The notes beneath the pieces were generated by a model that worked only from the letters and a program-made list of their open reading frames with translations, was not told where the DNA came from and ran no database searches. Positions 8,214 to 15,812 of a stretch of 63,884 nt of DNA are shown piece after piece. The translations under genes and the position numbers were made by a program. Within the stretch, counting starts at the first letter, position 1, and the number at the start of each line of letters is the position of its first letter. This stretch comes from a virus, in the IMG/VR virus record IMGVR_UViG_3300025132_000031, positions 1 to 63,884 of that record, one strand, 5' to 3'.

Positions 8214-10804
8214 TAGCGTCGTCTTCTAAGAAGTCGTTGCATAATGTCGTTCATAGCCTTGTCATACTCAGGAGAACCTACGTCCTTATCTAGAGTGCCT
8301 AAACCTTCTAGTAAAGTATTTCTTGCTCCTACGGCTTCTGTCTCTGCTGCAACTCTTTGATAATTTGCAACCCTTTGAGCTTCCTCTGCTCGCTTGTAAT
8401 CTGTTGGTGTTAGTGGTTTCTCAGGGGCGTTCACCTGCGAAGCATTTGCAGTATTTATAGAAGAGGTCTGAGGTATGTTAGAAGACTCCTGATCAATCTG
8501 ATATGCCCTGCGTAATCGATTTGCTTCTGCGTTTCCTTCTTCTAAAGGAACCCCTAGGCCACGTCGGTAACCTTTCTCTACCCAGTATTTCTCGGCATTA
8601 GAGCCTGCAGGGATAATTGGATTTTCTTTTGTATCTAGAACTCGACTTGTATTAACTCCTCGAGACAAATCCCAACCACTCTCTAGCTCAGCTTTACGTG
8701 TTTTATTAGGATCTTTAATCGTCATCTGATTTGCCATGGCCTCGGAGAAATCAGTCGAAGCATCTTCTGATGAACTTCTTCTACGAGTCTTCCTTTCTCT
8801 CTCTTCTTCTTGAACTTCCGTCCTTCCTCCTTCTTCAATTGCGCTCACAGCTAAAGGTGCTTCTCTCAAAGAAGTAGCAACTTCTGTTGGATCGATTTGA
8901 TATTTTTTACCAATAGCCATTATCAGTTCACGACCTAAATCGACAGGCATCGCAGCACCCATCTTCACCTTGTAATCACTTAGGTTTTCATATAATTCAC
9001 GAGCAGCTTTATTCTTGTTAGTTAATGATGTCTCCCCGATAATATCTAACTCCCGACTCTTAGCGGATTTAGCTCTGATAGCACTTTCTAAATCTTGAAG
9101 TGCAGCACTCCCAGGCTTGAATCGTTTTAATATTTCTTGAGGATCAACGTCAACCACTCCTTTAGCAGTTCTTAATTTGCCTGTCATCACTGCATCTGCA
9201 ATATTATCCATAGCAGCACGAGACCCATCACTAGGTTCTTCCATAAAGGATCCGCCAGCTAACTGATGATAGAAGTCAATAGTATTCATGTCCGTAGCTT
9301 TCTCTCCGATGAAACGTGCGTATGCATCATCAGGTTGATTTAGTAGCTGAGTGATTCCTGTGTCATAAGTTCTATAAGAATCCGCAATACGATATCCAGA
9401 TCCGTCAGGTAGTAAGTGCAATAAAGTTTTTGTTCCATCAGGCCGTGTCATTTCTCCACGTTCTGACAATGTATTTCTTTCGAGGGCTGGAGATATTTCC
9501 GCACTAGCACCACGGTCATCTAAGCTCTTGAAAGAATATCCTTGCTGTTTGATCCGATTAATATCCGCTATAGAAATAGTTTGTTTCTTCTTCTTAATAG
9601 GACTCTTCATCGTCGTTGGTGCGAGCCCGAGACGGTGGGCCTGGCTGCGAAGATACTCCACATCACGAGACATGGGATTACCTATACGATATCTTCCTTG
9701 ATACTCCGCACCATTCCAGTTGAATACTGGCAATACTTCCTGCGTTGTTTTTGTTCCTACTCCCTGAACTTTTACAGTCTTCGGCCTAATAACTATTCCT
9801 ATAAGGTTTCGTGCTTCTTTGGACTTAGGGTCGTATCCTTTTTGTTGACTATACGCAAGTAGTTCTTCTGTATCTAGAAGCCTTAAATCAGGACTATCAA
9901 AATCAATTAACTCGGTTTTTGCTTCACGTAATATTTGAGATGCAACCTTACCTAGTCGCTCTCCTTGCTCCATATCTCCTTCTCCAAAAGCGTCAATTCT
10001 TATGGTTGGATCAATGCCTGCGTTTTTGGGCATCTCCTTTTCAACAACGTTCATATCCTTCGGAATCCAACCTTTCTTTCTGCTACGAGTTTGAACGAGA
10101 TTCAATGGATTGATATCACCATCTTTTTTCTCTGCAGGGTCTCCTTGATAGTTGATATAGTTAGCTTTACTCTCATCTTCTAAACTGCCAGCAGTTGGTG
10201 AAATTCCATACCGCCTATTATCTACCAAAGTTTCGTAAATAGGGTCGACCTCTCCGTCTCTGCTTAACTGACTCCTCTTTATCTCATTTTGTCTTGTATT
10301 ACCTATATCACTGGCTGTTTTTAAGTCAGTTCTTCTTTCTACTTCAGGGTTTCTAATCGCTACTTCTAGTGGAACTTCTTCTCCAGTAACCTTGTCAATC
10401 TCAGTTTTTTGATAATAATTGTAAGGAATACGACCTTTAGTCATATTCGTATCTATCAAGTTAAGTTTCTCTATTCCTAAAGGCCGACCTTCTATTAAAC
10501 CCTTTAATCCACCTTGATTTCTAGTTCTTGGACGTAGATCTTTTGGATCTCCTTGTGGAACTTCTGTTGCTGAAGAATATTCATCCGTAGTAACAATATC
10601 AGGTGGTATTCTCCTTACATTGTCATTTGCTTTGATAAGTTTTTTAACTTCACCCTGTAAATACTCTTCTTCCGCAGCGAGTTTGGCGGCTTCTTCGCTT
10701 CTGGATAGTATTGGTTCTTGTCTGATTATTGGTCTACGTCTACCTCTACGAGGATCATTCTCGTCTCCTCTTTGAGGAAATTGTCCAACACCGCCAAGCG
10801 CCAT
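8213..10804 (-). CDS. large hypothetical virion-associated protein (863 aa)
   Basis: The longest gene in the window. The protein is highly charged and polar throughout, with many R/D/E/P segments, an Arg-rich start and an Arg-rich end (MQRLLRRRR), and no clear membrane span. I recognise no enzyme motif. Size, composition and operon context suggest a structural or injected protein. An AT-rich box (complement of TATTTATA) ends two bases before the start. Confidence 0.7.
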   Translation of the reverse strand: MALGGVGQFPQRGDENDPRRGRRRPIIRQEPILSRSEEAAKLAAEEEYLQGEVKKLIKANDNVRRIPPDIVTTDEYSSATEVPQGDPKDLRPRTRNQGGLKGLIEGRPLGIEKLNLIDTNMTKGRIPYNYYQKTEIDKVTGEEVPLEVAIRNPEVERRTDLKTASDIGNTRQNEIKRSQLSRDGEVDPIYETLVDNRRYGISPTAGSLEDESKANYINYQGDPAEKKDGDINPLNLVQTRSRKKGWIPKDMNVVEKEMPKNAGIDPTIRIDAFGEGDMEQGERLGKVASQILREAKTELIDFDSPDLRLLDTEELLAYSQQKGYDPKSKEARNLIGIVIRPKTVKVQGVGTKTTQEVLPVFNWNGAEYQGRYRIGNPMSRDVEYLRSQAHRLGLAPTTMKSPIKKKKQTISIADINRIKQQGYSFKSLDDRGASAEISPALERNTLSERGEMTRPDGTKTLLHLLPDGSGYRIADSYRTYDTGITQLLNQPDDAYARFIGEKATDMNTIDFYHQLAGGSFMEEPSDGSRAAMDNIADAVMTGKLRTAKGVVDVDPQEILKRFKPGSAALQDLESAIRAKSAKSRELDIIGETSLTNKNKAARELYENLSDYKVKMGAAMPVDLGRELIMAIGKKYQIDPTEVATSLREAPLAVSAIEEGGRTEVQEEERERKTRRRSSSEDASTDFSEAMANQMTIKDPNKTRKAELESGWDLSRGVNTSRVLDTKENPIIPAGSNAEKYWVEKGYRRGLGVPLEEGNAEANRLRRAYQIDQESSNIPQTSSINTANASQVNAPEKPLTPTDYKRAEEAQRVANYQRVAAETEAVGARNTLLEGLGTLDKDVGSPEYDKAMNDIMQRLLRRRR

Positions 10805-10843
10805 CTATTTATACGAGATATATCTGTATTACAAGTCTACTGA

Positions 10844-11533
10844 TTAAGCTTGATCTCTATCTTGCATTAATGCCGAAGCAATAGGCAATCCGGCTACGGA
10901 TCCAATTAAACCTGCAGCTCCCATTCGGCGCATGCGATTCTTCAGAATTTTATCTGCTGCAGATTCTTGTTTTGGCATTTTATCTCCTGAATCCATGGCT
11001 ACAGTCACTTCTGGTTCAGTTCGTTTAGCTTGTCTTTGTGCTTCTTCTGCAACAACCCTGTCCATTTCTGGGGTTGCAGGTTTACCTGCTTGAGCTGCAG
11101 AACCTGCGACTTCTGAAACTACTCTTATATAGTCTTGTTCTAAATTGACCTTTTCTTTTGCAACCCTTAGCACTTCAGGTATATCACCCGCTGCTTCAGC
11201 GGCGGCGGCCTTTCTGTCTAAGTCTTGCATCTGTCTCTTGTATTCATTATCTATATTGATCGCTTCTACCCCTGTTTGAGCAACATTACCCATGTTGGAG
11301 AAATTTTCACGTAAGACTGGATCTAGCGCTGCTGCTATTCCTGCTCCACCTACTCCAGTTGCTAGAGGAATGTTGGCAATTAAATTATTAAGCATTAATT
11401 CTCCAAAATTATCCGCATCCATGTAACCTTGGACTTGAGAAATTGCAGGAGCAGCAGTACTTCCCAGAAGCATTGCTAACAAGGCTGGATCTTGTCCCGC
11501 CATTCGTAAAGAGTTAAATACTGGGGCTGCCAA
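10844..11533 (-). CDS. RMAG-motif protein with membrane segments
   Basis: 229 residues. The N terminus reads NSLRMAGQDPALLAMLLGS, a strong copy of the shared motif with Gln in place of Asp. A hydrophobic segment (LIANIPLATGVGGAGIAAAL) follows, then a long charged helix (about residues 85-150), then a C-terminal hydrophobic stretch (MGAAGLIGSVAGLPIASAL). Two membrane spans plus a coiled-coil-like helix suggest an internal or ejected protein (inference). Confidence 0.7.
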   Translation of the reverse strand: MAAPVFNSLRMAGQDPALLAMLLGSTAAPAISQVQGYMDADNFGELMLNNLIANIPLATGVGGAGIAAALDPVLRENFSNMGNVAQTGVEAINIDNEYKRQMQDLDRKAAAAEAAGDIPEVLRVAKEKVNLEQDYIRVVSEVAGSAAQAGKPATPEMDRVVAEEAQRQAKRTEPEVTVAMDSGDKMPKQESAADKILKNRMRRMGAAGLIGSVAGLPIASALMQDRDQA

Positions 11534-11570
11534 GGCTTTTCAAGAACGTCTACTTTTTGTATTCTATATT

Positions 11571-12224
11571 TTATCCATAACCAATGTTTCCCACTAAACA
11601 GCAACGTCCTTCTGCTTCTTGGTCTTTCGGTTCAACCCGATGGAAGCGTGGTCCAAGAAATACAGTTAAAGATCCTTCTTTTGCTTCAACATATTCCGAA
11701 GAACCATCGATATTATCAATAATTAAAGGTGCAGAGCCCTTAGGAGTATTGACATTGTAAGAAAAACTCAATATATAAGGGAAATGACAATGAGTAACAA
11801 CGCCGGTGTGTTTGGCGTAGGTAATTCCCCAACATTCTGCAACGTAAAACTTTGTTGTATCAAAACCTAGCGAACCTATTAAGTCCCCTCTTCTCCAATA
11901 TTTTTGATTTTCGAACCTACCGCAAGCGAAATTAACGCAAACTTCTAACATTTTGTCGTTTAAGAAGTGCATAAACTTTTGCATCGCAGGATTATCTTGC
12001 TCTATCTGGTGCAAATCCCAGGGTGTGCGTTTACTGTTCCCCTTGACAGGTCTTTCAATTAAATTTTTGATAATATTTCGCTCTAATTCGTCTTTAATTT
12101 CAGAATGATTTGGATTATCGCACTGCAAATACAAACATTCCGTTTTGTGCTGGAAGCTAAGGTCATCGACTGGCACCCCTTGCTCCATGATGCGTTGCGA
12201 TTTTACTTCGTTGGAGGCGGCCAT
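11571..12224 (-). CDS. putative double-stranded beta-helix (2OG-Fe(II) oxygenase-like or cupin) protein
   Basis: 217 residues. The C-terminal half has a beta-rich core with HCHFPY (His145, His147), then KGSAPLIIDN, then EGSLTVFLGPRFHRVEP (His195) and a following strand. That spacing resembles the H-x-[DH]...H metal site of phage 2OG-Fe(II) oxygenases such as those at 50.8-54.8 kb, but the first motif is HxH rather than HxD, so a cupin-type fold is also possible. It is the first gene of the left minus-strand operon and faces the divergent control region. Confidence 0.6.
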   Translation of the reverse strand: MAASNEVKSQRIMEQGVPVDDLSFQHKTECLYLQCDNPNHSEIKDELERNIIKNLIERPVKGNSKRTPWDLHQIEQDNPAMQKFMHFLNDKMLEVCVNFACGRFENQKYWRRGDLIGSLGFDTTKFYVAECWGITYAKHTGVVTHCHFPYILSFSYNVNTPKGSAPLIIDNIDGSSEYVEAKEGSLTVFLGPRFHRVEPKDQEAEGRCCLVGNIGYG

Positions 12225-12815
12225 AGCGACTTTTTACGTTCTTTTTATTATGACAACAAATAGGGAAAGCGTTTTTCCTGATGAAGCGTATTATTCACTA
12301 TTTAGGGCCTCGTGGGAAAAATCCGAAAAATTCCTCTCAGCGCCCGATACATTAAACACCCACTGCGAGTTGTAGAACCTTCCAAACAAAAAAAGAATAG
12401 GCAAATCTTTAGAGCAATAAGCGTTGATGTTAGTGCTGCACTGAGCGATGTTAGTTAATTGATAACAACCAATCGCAATCGCACACGCTATCGCTTACTT
12501 AAACGCACCTGATTTCATTTGAATGCGATTTCAATGGAGCTATTCCTTTGCATTCATTAGCTATCCCCATGCATTCCTGCGTAGGCAACAGTTATCCAGC
12601 ACATACCCGCATACATAACGCATATTCTGCACGCCGCTTCCTCGCTCGCTCCTTGGCTCCAGATCTCTTGACGCTTGGATATTACTGTTGCTATCTCACA
12701 CTTATAGCTTATCAATCCCAAAGGGTAGACGTATTTTGTACCTATATCTCAACTCAGTAGGTGTTGCACTATTTGATGTTAGTTGTATGTTAATGTACCT
12801 TTTCATCAGTACATT
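12225..12815. promoter_or_regulatory. divergent intergenic control region between late-type and array genes
   Basis: About 590 bases with no convincing gene between the divergent operons. Visible signals: three copies of GATGTTAGT (12426, 12447, 12775), a cluster of ATCGC words around 12470-12496 (AATCGCAATCGC, CTATCGC) and a complementary GCGATT nearby. The palindromic element abuts the first array gene. Promoters for both directions are expected here; which sequences serve is unknown. Confidence 0.5.
12794..12815 (+). promoter_or_regulatory. array element copy 1 (TGTACC-N8-AGTACATT)
   Basis: TGTACC, TTTTCATC, then AGTACATT, directly abutting the ATG at 12816. First of nine matching 22-base elements. 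The outer arms form an imperfect inverted repeat (TGTAC/GTACA) around a conserved TCATC core. Confidence 0.75.
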
Positions 12816-13115
12816 ATGACTTTCCTTAATAAAGCATACGATGTAAACATTCAAGGTTTAAATGGATGTATCTTCCAATCCTATGGCACAGATTGGGACG
12901 ATGTTAATAGCAATAAGGACTTGACTTACACAGATGATCGTTACTGGACACACCCATGTGGTGGAGTCTCAGAAGAATTCATCTATTGGTATGTCAATGA
13001 TTATGGCTCAGATAGCATCGAATACTACAGAGTTCTCATAGGTCCAGATCCGGTTGACTCTAATTTGCAAGCACACCAAGCAGAATTTGCCAAAGAGCTT
13101 GCGATTCCTTTCTGA
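12816..13115 (+). CDS. hypothetical small array protein 1
   Basis: 99 residues, acidic and rich in aromatic residues (DDRYWTHPCGGVSEEFIYWYV). Family not recognised. The ATG follows the 22-base element with no spacer, and upstream in-frame codons would translate the element itself, so this start is preferred. A hairpin terminator follows, making this a single-gene transcription unit. Confidence 0.72.
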   Translation: MTFLNKAYDVNIQGLNGCIFQSYGTDWDDVNSNKDLTYTDDRYWTHPCGGVSEEFIYWYVNDYGSDSIEYYRVLIGPDPVDSNLQAHQAEFAKELAIPF

Positions 13116-13122
13116 GTAAATG

Positions 13123-13152
13123 CCCCTGCTTCGGTAGGGGTTGCTTTCTTTT
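13123..13152 (+). terminator. hairpin terminator after array gene 1
   Basis: CCCCT / AGGGG stem with loop GCTTCGGT, followed by TTGCTTTCTTTT. Shares the CCCCTGCTTCG arm with the next two terminators. Confidence 0.7.
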
Positions 13153-13167
13153 GAAGTTCAACTGATT

Positions 13168-13221
13168 CGCTCACTTTGTTCGCTCACCCAGGCCTCGAGT
13201 CACGCTCGCTTTGCTCGCTAC
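13168..13221 (+). repeat. imperfect 20-base direct repeat
   Basis: CGCTCACTTTGTTCGCTCAC at 13168-13187 and CGCTCGCTTTGCTCGCTAC at 13203-13221, 15 bases apart in the long spacer between array genes 1 and 2. No gene is evident here (13116-13326). Confidence 0.55.
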
Positions 13222-13254
13222 TCTCGGATTCATGAAGGTCTCACCAGGTAAGCG

Positions 13255-13269
13255 ACTAGGTAAGCACCA
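13255..13269 (+). repeat. ACTAGGTAAGCACCA repeat, copy 1
   Basis: The same 15 bases recur at 13480-13494, where GGTAA supplies the stop of array gene 2. The 11-base core GGTAAGCACCA recurs at 13727-13737 at the stop of array gene 3. This copy has no gene upstream, so it may be the remnant of a lost cassette. Confidence 0.55.
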
Positions 13270-13296
13270 GAACAGCCACTAGGTAATGTTGTTTAT

Positions 13297-13318
13297 TGTC
13301 AACTTTCATCAGTACATT
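13297..13318 (+). promoter_or_regulatory. array element copy 2
   Basis: TGTCAACTTTCATC then AGTACATT, ending 8 bases before the ATG at 13327. The left arm is less palindromic than in copy 1; the core and right arm are identical. Confidence 0.75.
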
Positions 13319-13326
13319 TCTTATTC

Positions 13327-13488
13327 ATGACTACGCTTAAATCTCTTGCAAATCCTTGGGTCATAGGAGTAATCATTGGAGTAGCCCTCCGATATTACAA
13401 CTGCGATGGCGACTGGAATCTATTCTTTTCGCTCAAGCTTTGGGACTTCACTCCGACTATCCCAGAGTTCAACATACTCACTAGGTAA
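13327..13488 (+). CDS. 53-aa single-pass membrane protein (array gene 2)
   Basis: ATG at 13327 to TAA at 13486-13488. Residues 11-21 (WVIGVIIGVAL) form a short hydrophobic segment, followed by an aromatic-rich tail (WNLFFSLKLWDFTPTIPEF). Family not recognised. Its position between an array element and a hairpin terminator supports it as a real small gene. Confidence 0.6.
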   Translation: MTTLKSLANPWVIGVIIGVALRYYNCDGDWNLFFSLKLWDFTPTIPEFNILTR

Positions 13489-13506
13489 GCACCATGTCAT
13501 CCCAAC

Positions 13507-13545
13507 ACCCCTGCTTCGTTTCAATCGAGGTGGGGGTTTCTTTTT
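13507..13545 (+). terminator. hairpin terminator after array gene 2
   Basis: ACCCC ... TGGGGGT outer stem with inner CTTCG/CGAG pairing, then TTTCTTTTT. The last T belongs to the next array element, so termination and restart signals are fused. Confidence 0.75.
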
Positions 13546-13566
13546 GTCCACCATCATCAGTACATT
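13545..13566 (+). promoter_or_regulatory. array element copy 3
   Basis: TGTCCACCATCATC then AGTACATT, 15 bases before the ATG at 13582. Confidence 0.75.
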
Positions 13567-13581
13567 TTTGTACTCTCTGTC

Positions 13582-13731
13582 ATGCTTAACTCAGTTGATT
13601 ATGTAACAGAAGTCCTGCAGGAGAAGCGTATCGATAAGATACACAAGCTATCTGAGGAAGATTACAAAGCTTACATGCAATGCGTTAAAGATGGACTAGA
13701 ACCAGCCATGTGTCATCTATATATCTGGTAA
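13582..13731 (+). CDS. 49-aa array protein 3
   Basis: ATG at 13582 to TAA at 13729-13731. Charged helical start (VTEVLQEKRIDKIHKL), then YKAYMQCVKDGLEPAMCHLYIW. Family not recognised. Flanked by an array element and a terminator like its neighbours. Confidence 0.6.
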   Translation: MLNSVDYVTEVLQEKRIDKIHKLSEEDYKAYMQCVKDGLEPAMCHLYIW

Positions 13732-13756
13732 GCACCAGGTCAGACACATTCCCACT

Positions 13757-13792
13757 ACCCCTGCTTCGATTTACTCGAGGTGGGGGTTTTTT
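13757..13792 (+). terminator. hairpin terminator after array gene 3
   Basis: ACCCCTGCTTCG arm pairs with CGAGGTGGGGGT, then TTTTT. Near-identical in sequence to the terminator at 13507-13545. Confidence 0.78.
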
Positions 13793-13794
13793 AG

Positions 13795-13816
13795 TGTGCC
13801 ATTTCATCGGTACATT
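13795..13816 (+). promoter_or_regulatory. array element copy 4
   Basis: TGTGCC, ATTTCATC, GGTACATT; 24 bases before the ATG at 13841 and 2 bases after the terminator T-run. Confidence 0.78.
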
Positions 13817-13840
13817 TTTCCCACTTACAGGTTAATTTCT

Positions 13841-14308
13841 ATGACTGCAGCTCAAGTTACTCAAATCGAAAAGCTTACTCAGCAACTATCAGAAGCTAAG
13901 GCTGAGATAGATGCCGCCAAAGCTACCGAGTCAGCACCAGGTCAGGCTTGGTGCAACCTAGAGCTCAAGTTACGCTTACCAGCAGATCTCAATGATCTCA
14001 AGCCCAGCGAGTATAACGGTAACAAGTCTATTAGATTCCAAGCAACTCCCTTAGTTTGGAACAAGCAGACAAAAGGTTACCAAGAAGGCAGATCATACTT
14101 CTTTGAATCAACTGACAACGGTTTCGGAGCACTCGCTACCGAAGTCGAGACACGTATCAAAGAAGATCGCCGTGACATCATTGTCCGTGCCCGCTACGAG
14201 ACTTGGGTCTACACCAGAGATGGAGAAGAGGTCACTTGCGACAAGTGGAAAGTCGTAACCATTCAGGATATTCCAGTATCCAAGTATGCAACACAGGAAA
14301 CTGCATAA
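13841..14308 (+). CDS. hypothetical array protein 4, coiled-coil plus beta-rich domain
   Basis: 155 residues. Residues 1-35 form a heptad-like helix (EKLTQQLSEAKAEIDAAK). The rest alternates short beta-like strands (CNLELKLRLP, SIRFQATPLVW, DIIVRARYETWVYTR), which could be an OB-type or similar small beta-barrel, so nucleic-acid binding is possible but unproven. The ATG at 13841 is chosen because an earlier in-frame start would translate the regulatory element. Confidence 0.72.
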   Translation: MTAAQVTQIEKLTQQLSEAKAEIDAAKATESAPGQAWCNLELKLRLPADLNDLKPSEYNGNKSIRFQATPLVWNKQTKGYQEGRSYFFESTDNGFGALATEVETRIKEDRRDIIVRARYETWVYTRDGEEVTCDKWKVVTIQDIPVSKYATQETA

Positions 14309-14316
14309 CAAACCCT

Positions 14317-14360
14317 ATACCCTGCCTAGCTTTTACTTGCTAGGTGGGGTATTTTCATTT
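14317..14360 (+). terminator. hairpin terminator after array gene 4
   Basis: ATACCC-TG-CCTAGC pairs with GCTAGG-TG-GGGTAT around an 8-base loop, then a T-rich tract. Strong stem. Confidence 0.82.
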
Positions 14361-14382
14361 TGTACCCTCTCACCAGTACATT
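14361..14382 (+). promoter_or_regulatory. array element copy 5
   Basis: TGTACC, CTCTCACC, AGTACATT; 3 bases before the ATG at 14386. The core reads CACC instead of CATC. Confidence 0.72.
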
Positions 14383-14385
14383 TTC

Positions 14386-14724
14386 ATGACTTATAGCACC
14401 GACCACAATGGCTTGGCAGAATTCCTTGAACCATTGGATGATGACCCCGATATTTACATAGGAAGTCTCACCACCAAGGAAGCTCTTGGCATTATCGATG
14501 CTGCTCACAAATCAAACAGTAACTCCTTATCAAGAGTTCACCACCAAATAGTCCAAGGCATCGCCTTAAAAGTATCCACCCTCAAACACTCATCCAATAA
14601 GGATAAGAAACAGCTTGCCGAATACGCAGAGCATGAGGCCAAGTGGAAAGCCAAGCTTGACAAGGCTCTCGAAAAACACGAGGAAGAGTATTCACCACTC
14701 AACGAGGACACCGAACATGAGTGA
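14386..14724 (+). CDS. hypothetical array protein 5
   Basis: 112 residues. Acidic N terminus, then a long Lys/Glu-rich helix to the end (KQLAEYAEHEAKWKAKL, EKHEEEY), probably a coiled coil. Overlaps the next gene by 8 bases, the only two-gene unit in this part of the array. Family not recognised. Confidence 0.72.
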   Translation: MTYSTDHNGLAEFLEPLDDDPDIYIGSLTTKEALGIIDAAHKSNSNSLSRVHHQIVQGIALKVSTLKHSSNKDKKQLAEYAEHEAKWKAKLDKALEKHEEEYSPLNEDTEHE

Positions 14725-14893
14725 CCGACGTGGATTCGAAGGTCTTCCCAAGAAGATCAACCCTGATAAGACTGAATGGATAGGCACTCACCTAACTAAC
14801 AGTCTTTATGAGGAGGATGAGATTCCAGACAGAAAAGGCTACGCAGCCGATCAACTTCTCTTCGACGACACTCTCAACGAGTCCCATATATAA
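14717..14893 (+). CDS. 58-aa acidic array protein
   Basis: ATG at 14717, inside the end of the previous gene. The sequence is polar and acidic (EEDEIPDRKGYAADQLLFDD), and no family is recognised. The longer upstream frame from 14615 is antiphase to the previous gene and is not used. Confidence 0.62.
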   Translation: MSDRRGFEGLPKKINPDKTEWIGTHLTNSLYEEDEIPDRKGYAADQLLFDDTLNESHI

Positions 14894-14899
14894 ATGCAC

Positions 14900-14936
14900 A
14901 GCCCTGCCTTACTACTAAGGTGGGGCTTTTTTATTT
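14900..14936 (+). terminator. hairpin terminator after the two-gene unit
   Basis: AGCCC-TG-CCTTA pairs with TAAGG-TG-GGGCT, then TTTTTTATTT. Leads directly into the next array element. Confidence 0.8.
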
Positions 14937-14957
14937 GTACCATCTCATCGGTACATT
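14936..14957 (+). promoter_or_regulatory. array element copy 6 (perfect palindrome)
   Basis: TGTACC-ATCTCATC-GGTACA: the two 6-base arms are exact inverted repeats, the best copy of the set. It lies 16 bases before the ATG at 14974. Confidence 0.8.
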
Positions 14958-14973
14958 CTTTTGCTTATTCCTT

Positions 14974-15357
14974 ATGTCATCTTCTGCTTTATCTCCAGAG
15001 TTCAAAGACCTACCCGGAGAAATCATGGACATTCCAGACGACGTTTATGAAGAACACCAGGAAAGCGAGAACACCACTACTATGGATGTGAATATCACAG
15101 ATCAACTCTTGAAAATCATATCCAAAGTAACACTCGCTGGACTATTCATCTTCAACTTCTGCAAGGCTACATTCCATGCCGTGCTACCTAGCATTGTTCG
15201 TCTCTTATATAGATACAACAAGTGGGCTATGCAACAGAAACCACTATCCAATCTCATAAAATACCTCTACAACTTAAGAACCGAAGACTATTGGGTCTAC
15301 AAGACCAAGACTGGTCGATTAAAAGATCTAGACGGTAACTGGTTCTCTAAGAAGTAG
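14974..15357 (+). CDS. hypothetical membrane protein (array gene 6)
   Basis: 127 residues. Acidic soluble N terminus (about 50 residues), then a hydrophobic span (VTLAGLFIFNFCKATFHAVL) and a basic C-terminal part. Family not recognised. Single-gene unit between element and terminator. Confidence 0.7.
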   Translation: MSSSALSPEFKDLPGEIMDIPDDVYEEHQESENTTTMDVNITDQLLKIISKVTLAGLFIFNFCKATFHAVLPSIVRLLYRYNKWAMQQKPLSNLIKYLYNLRTEDYWVYKTKTGRLKDLDGNWFSKK

Positions 15358-15368
15358 AGGGTAACCTC

Positions 15369-15405
15369 ACCCTCGTGGCTACTATGCTTCCGAGGGTTTT
15401 TTATT
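15369..15405 (+). terminator. hairpin terminator after array gene 6
   Basis: ACCCTCG pairs with CGAGGGT, then TTTTTATT. It is followed by a degenerate array element and a minus-strand gene end, so it may also stop the converging transcript. Confidence 0.75.
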
Positions 15406-15420
15406 GTGATACATCAGTAC
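15405..15420 (+). promoter_or_regulatory. degenerate array element, no downstream plus-strand gene
   Basis: TGTGATACATCAGTAC lies just after a terminator, as in intact copies, but is 3 bases short and lacks the ATT end. The sequence beyond is the 3' end of a minus-strand gene. It looks like a remnant cassette boundary. Confidence 0.4.
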
Positions 15421-15432
15421 TAACCCCTTAAA

Positions 15433-15669
15433 CTACGCACCGTAAGCAGGCTCAGGCTGATACGATCCCGACAAGGCATACTCAGGCTGACTATATTCCG
15501 GTGCCATCACATTACCAAACGTACTCTCATCGTAAAACTGGTTCACCAGTGAACGAGGAATCATTTTATCCCGACGAAAACCACGACGGAGATTCTCTAT
15601 CTTGTCATTCTTTAGACCTTCTCTTATATCGAAGTCAAAGACATCACCAGCTAATCTCAGTCCTTCCAT
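15433..15669 (-). CDS. small LRLAGD-motif protein
   Basis: 78 residues beginning MEGLRLAGDVFDFDIREG, an N-terminal copy of the motif common in the left and right minus-strand operons. The C terminus is Y/P/E-rich (YSQPEYALSGSYQPEPAY). Last of three overlapping minus-strand genes embedded in the plus-strand array. Virion-type function is inferred from the motif. Confidence 0.65.
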   Translation of the reverse strand: MEGLRLAGDVFDFDIREGLKNDKIENLRRGFRRDKMIPRSLVNQFYDESTFGNVMAPEYSQPEYALSGSYQPEPAYGA

Positions 15670-15812
15670 TCCTTAACCTCTCTTTGTTCACACATCTCAA
15701 CAGTCTCTTGATACCACACATACTTAGATCCACGAGTATCCCCATGAGTCTCCATAGACAACAACACCTTCCTAGCTATATCACATTCAGTAGGAGTCGG
15801 TTGTTTAATCAT
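15657..15812 (-). CDS. 51-aa hypothetical protein
   Basis: ATG at 15812 overlaps the upstream stop by 4 bases (ATGA); its own stop overlaps the next start by 13 bases. The residues are helical and charged (MCEQREVKEWKD at the end). The double overlap supports a real gene. Family not recognised. Confidence 0.55.
   Translation of the reverse strand: MIKQPTPTECDIARKVLLSMETHGDTRGSKYVWYQETVEMCEQREVKEWKD

Noticed and set aside
12548-12760. 70-codon open frame on the plus strand in the divergent control region
   Set aside because: Composition is unlike protein, it has no ribosome-binding site, and the region holds repeated regulatory words; treated as non-coding.
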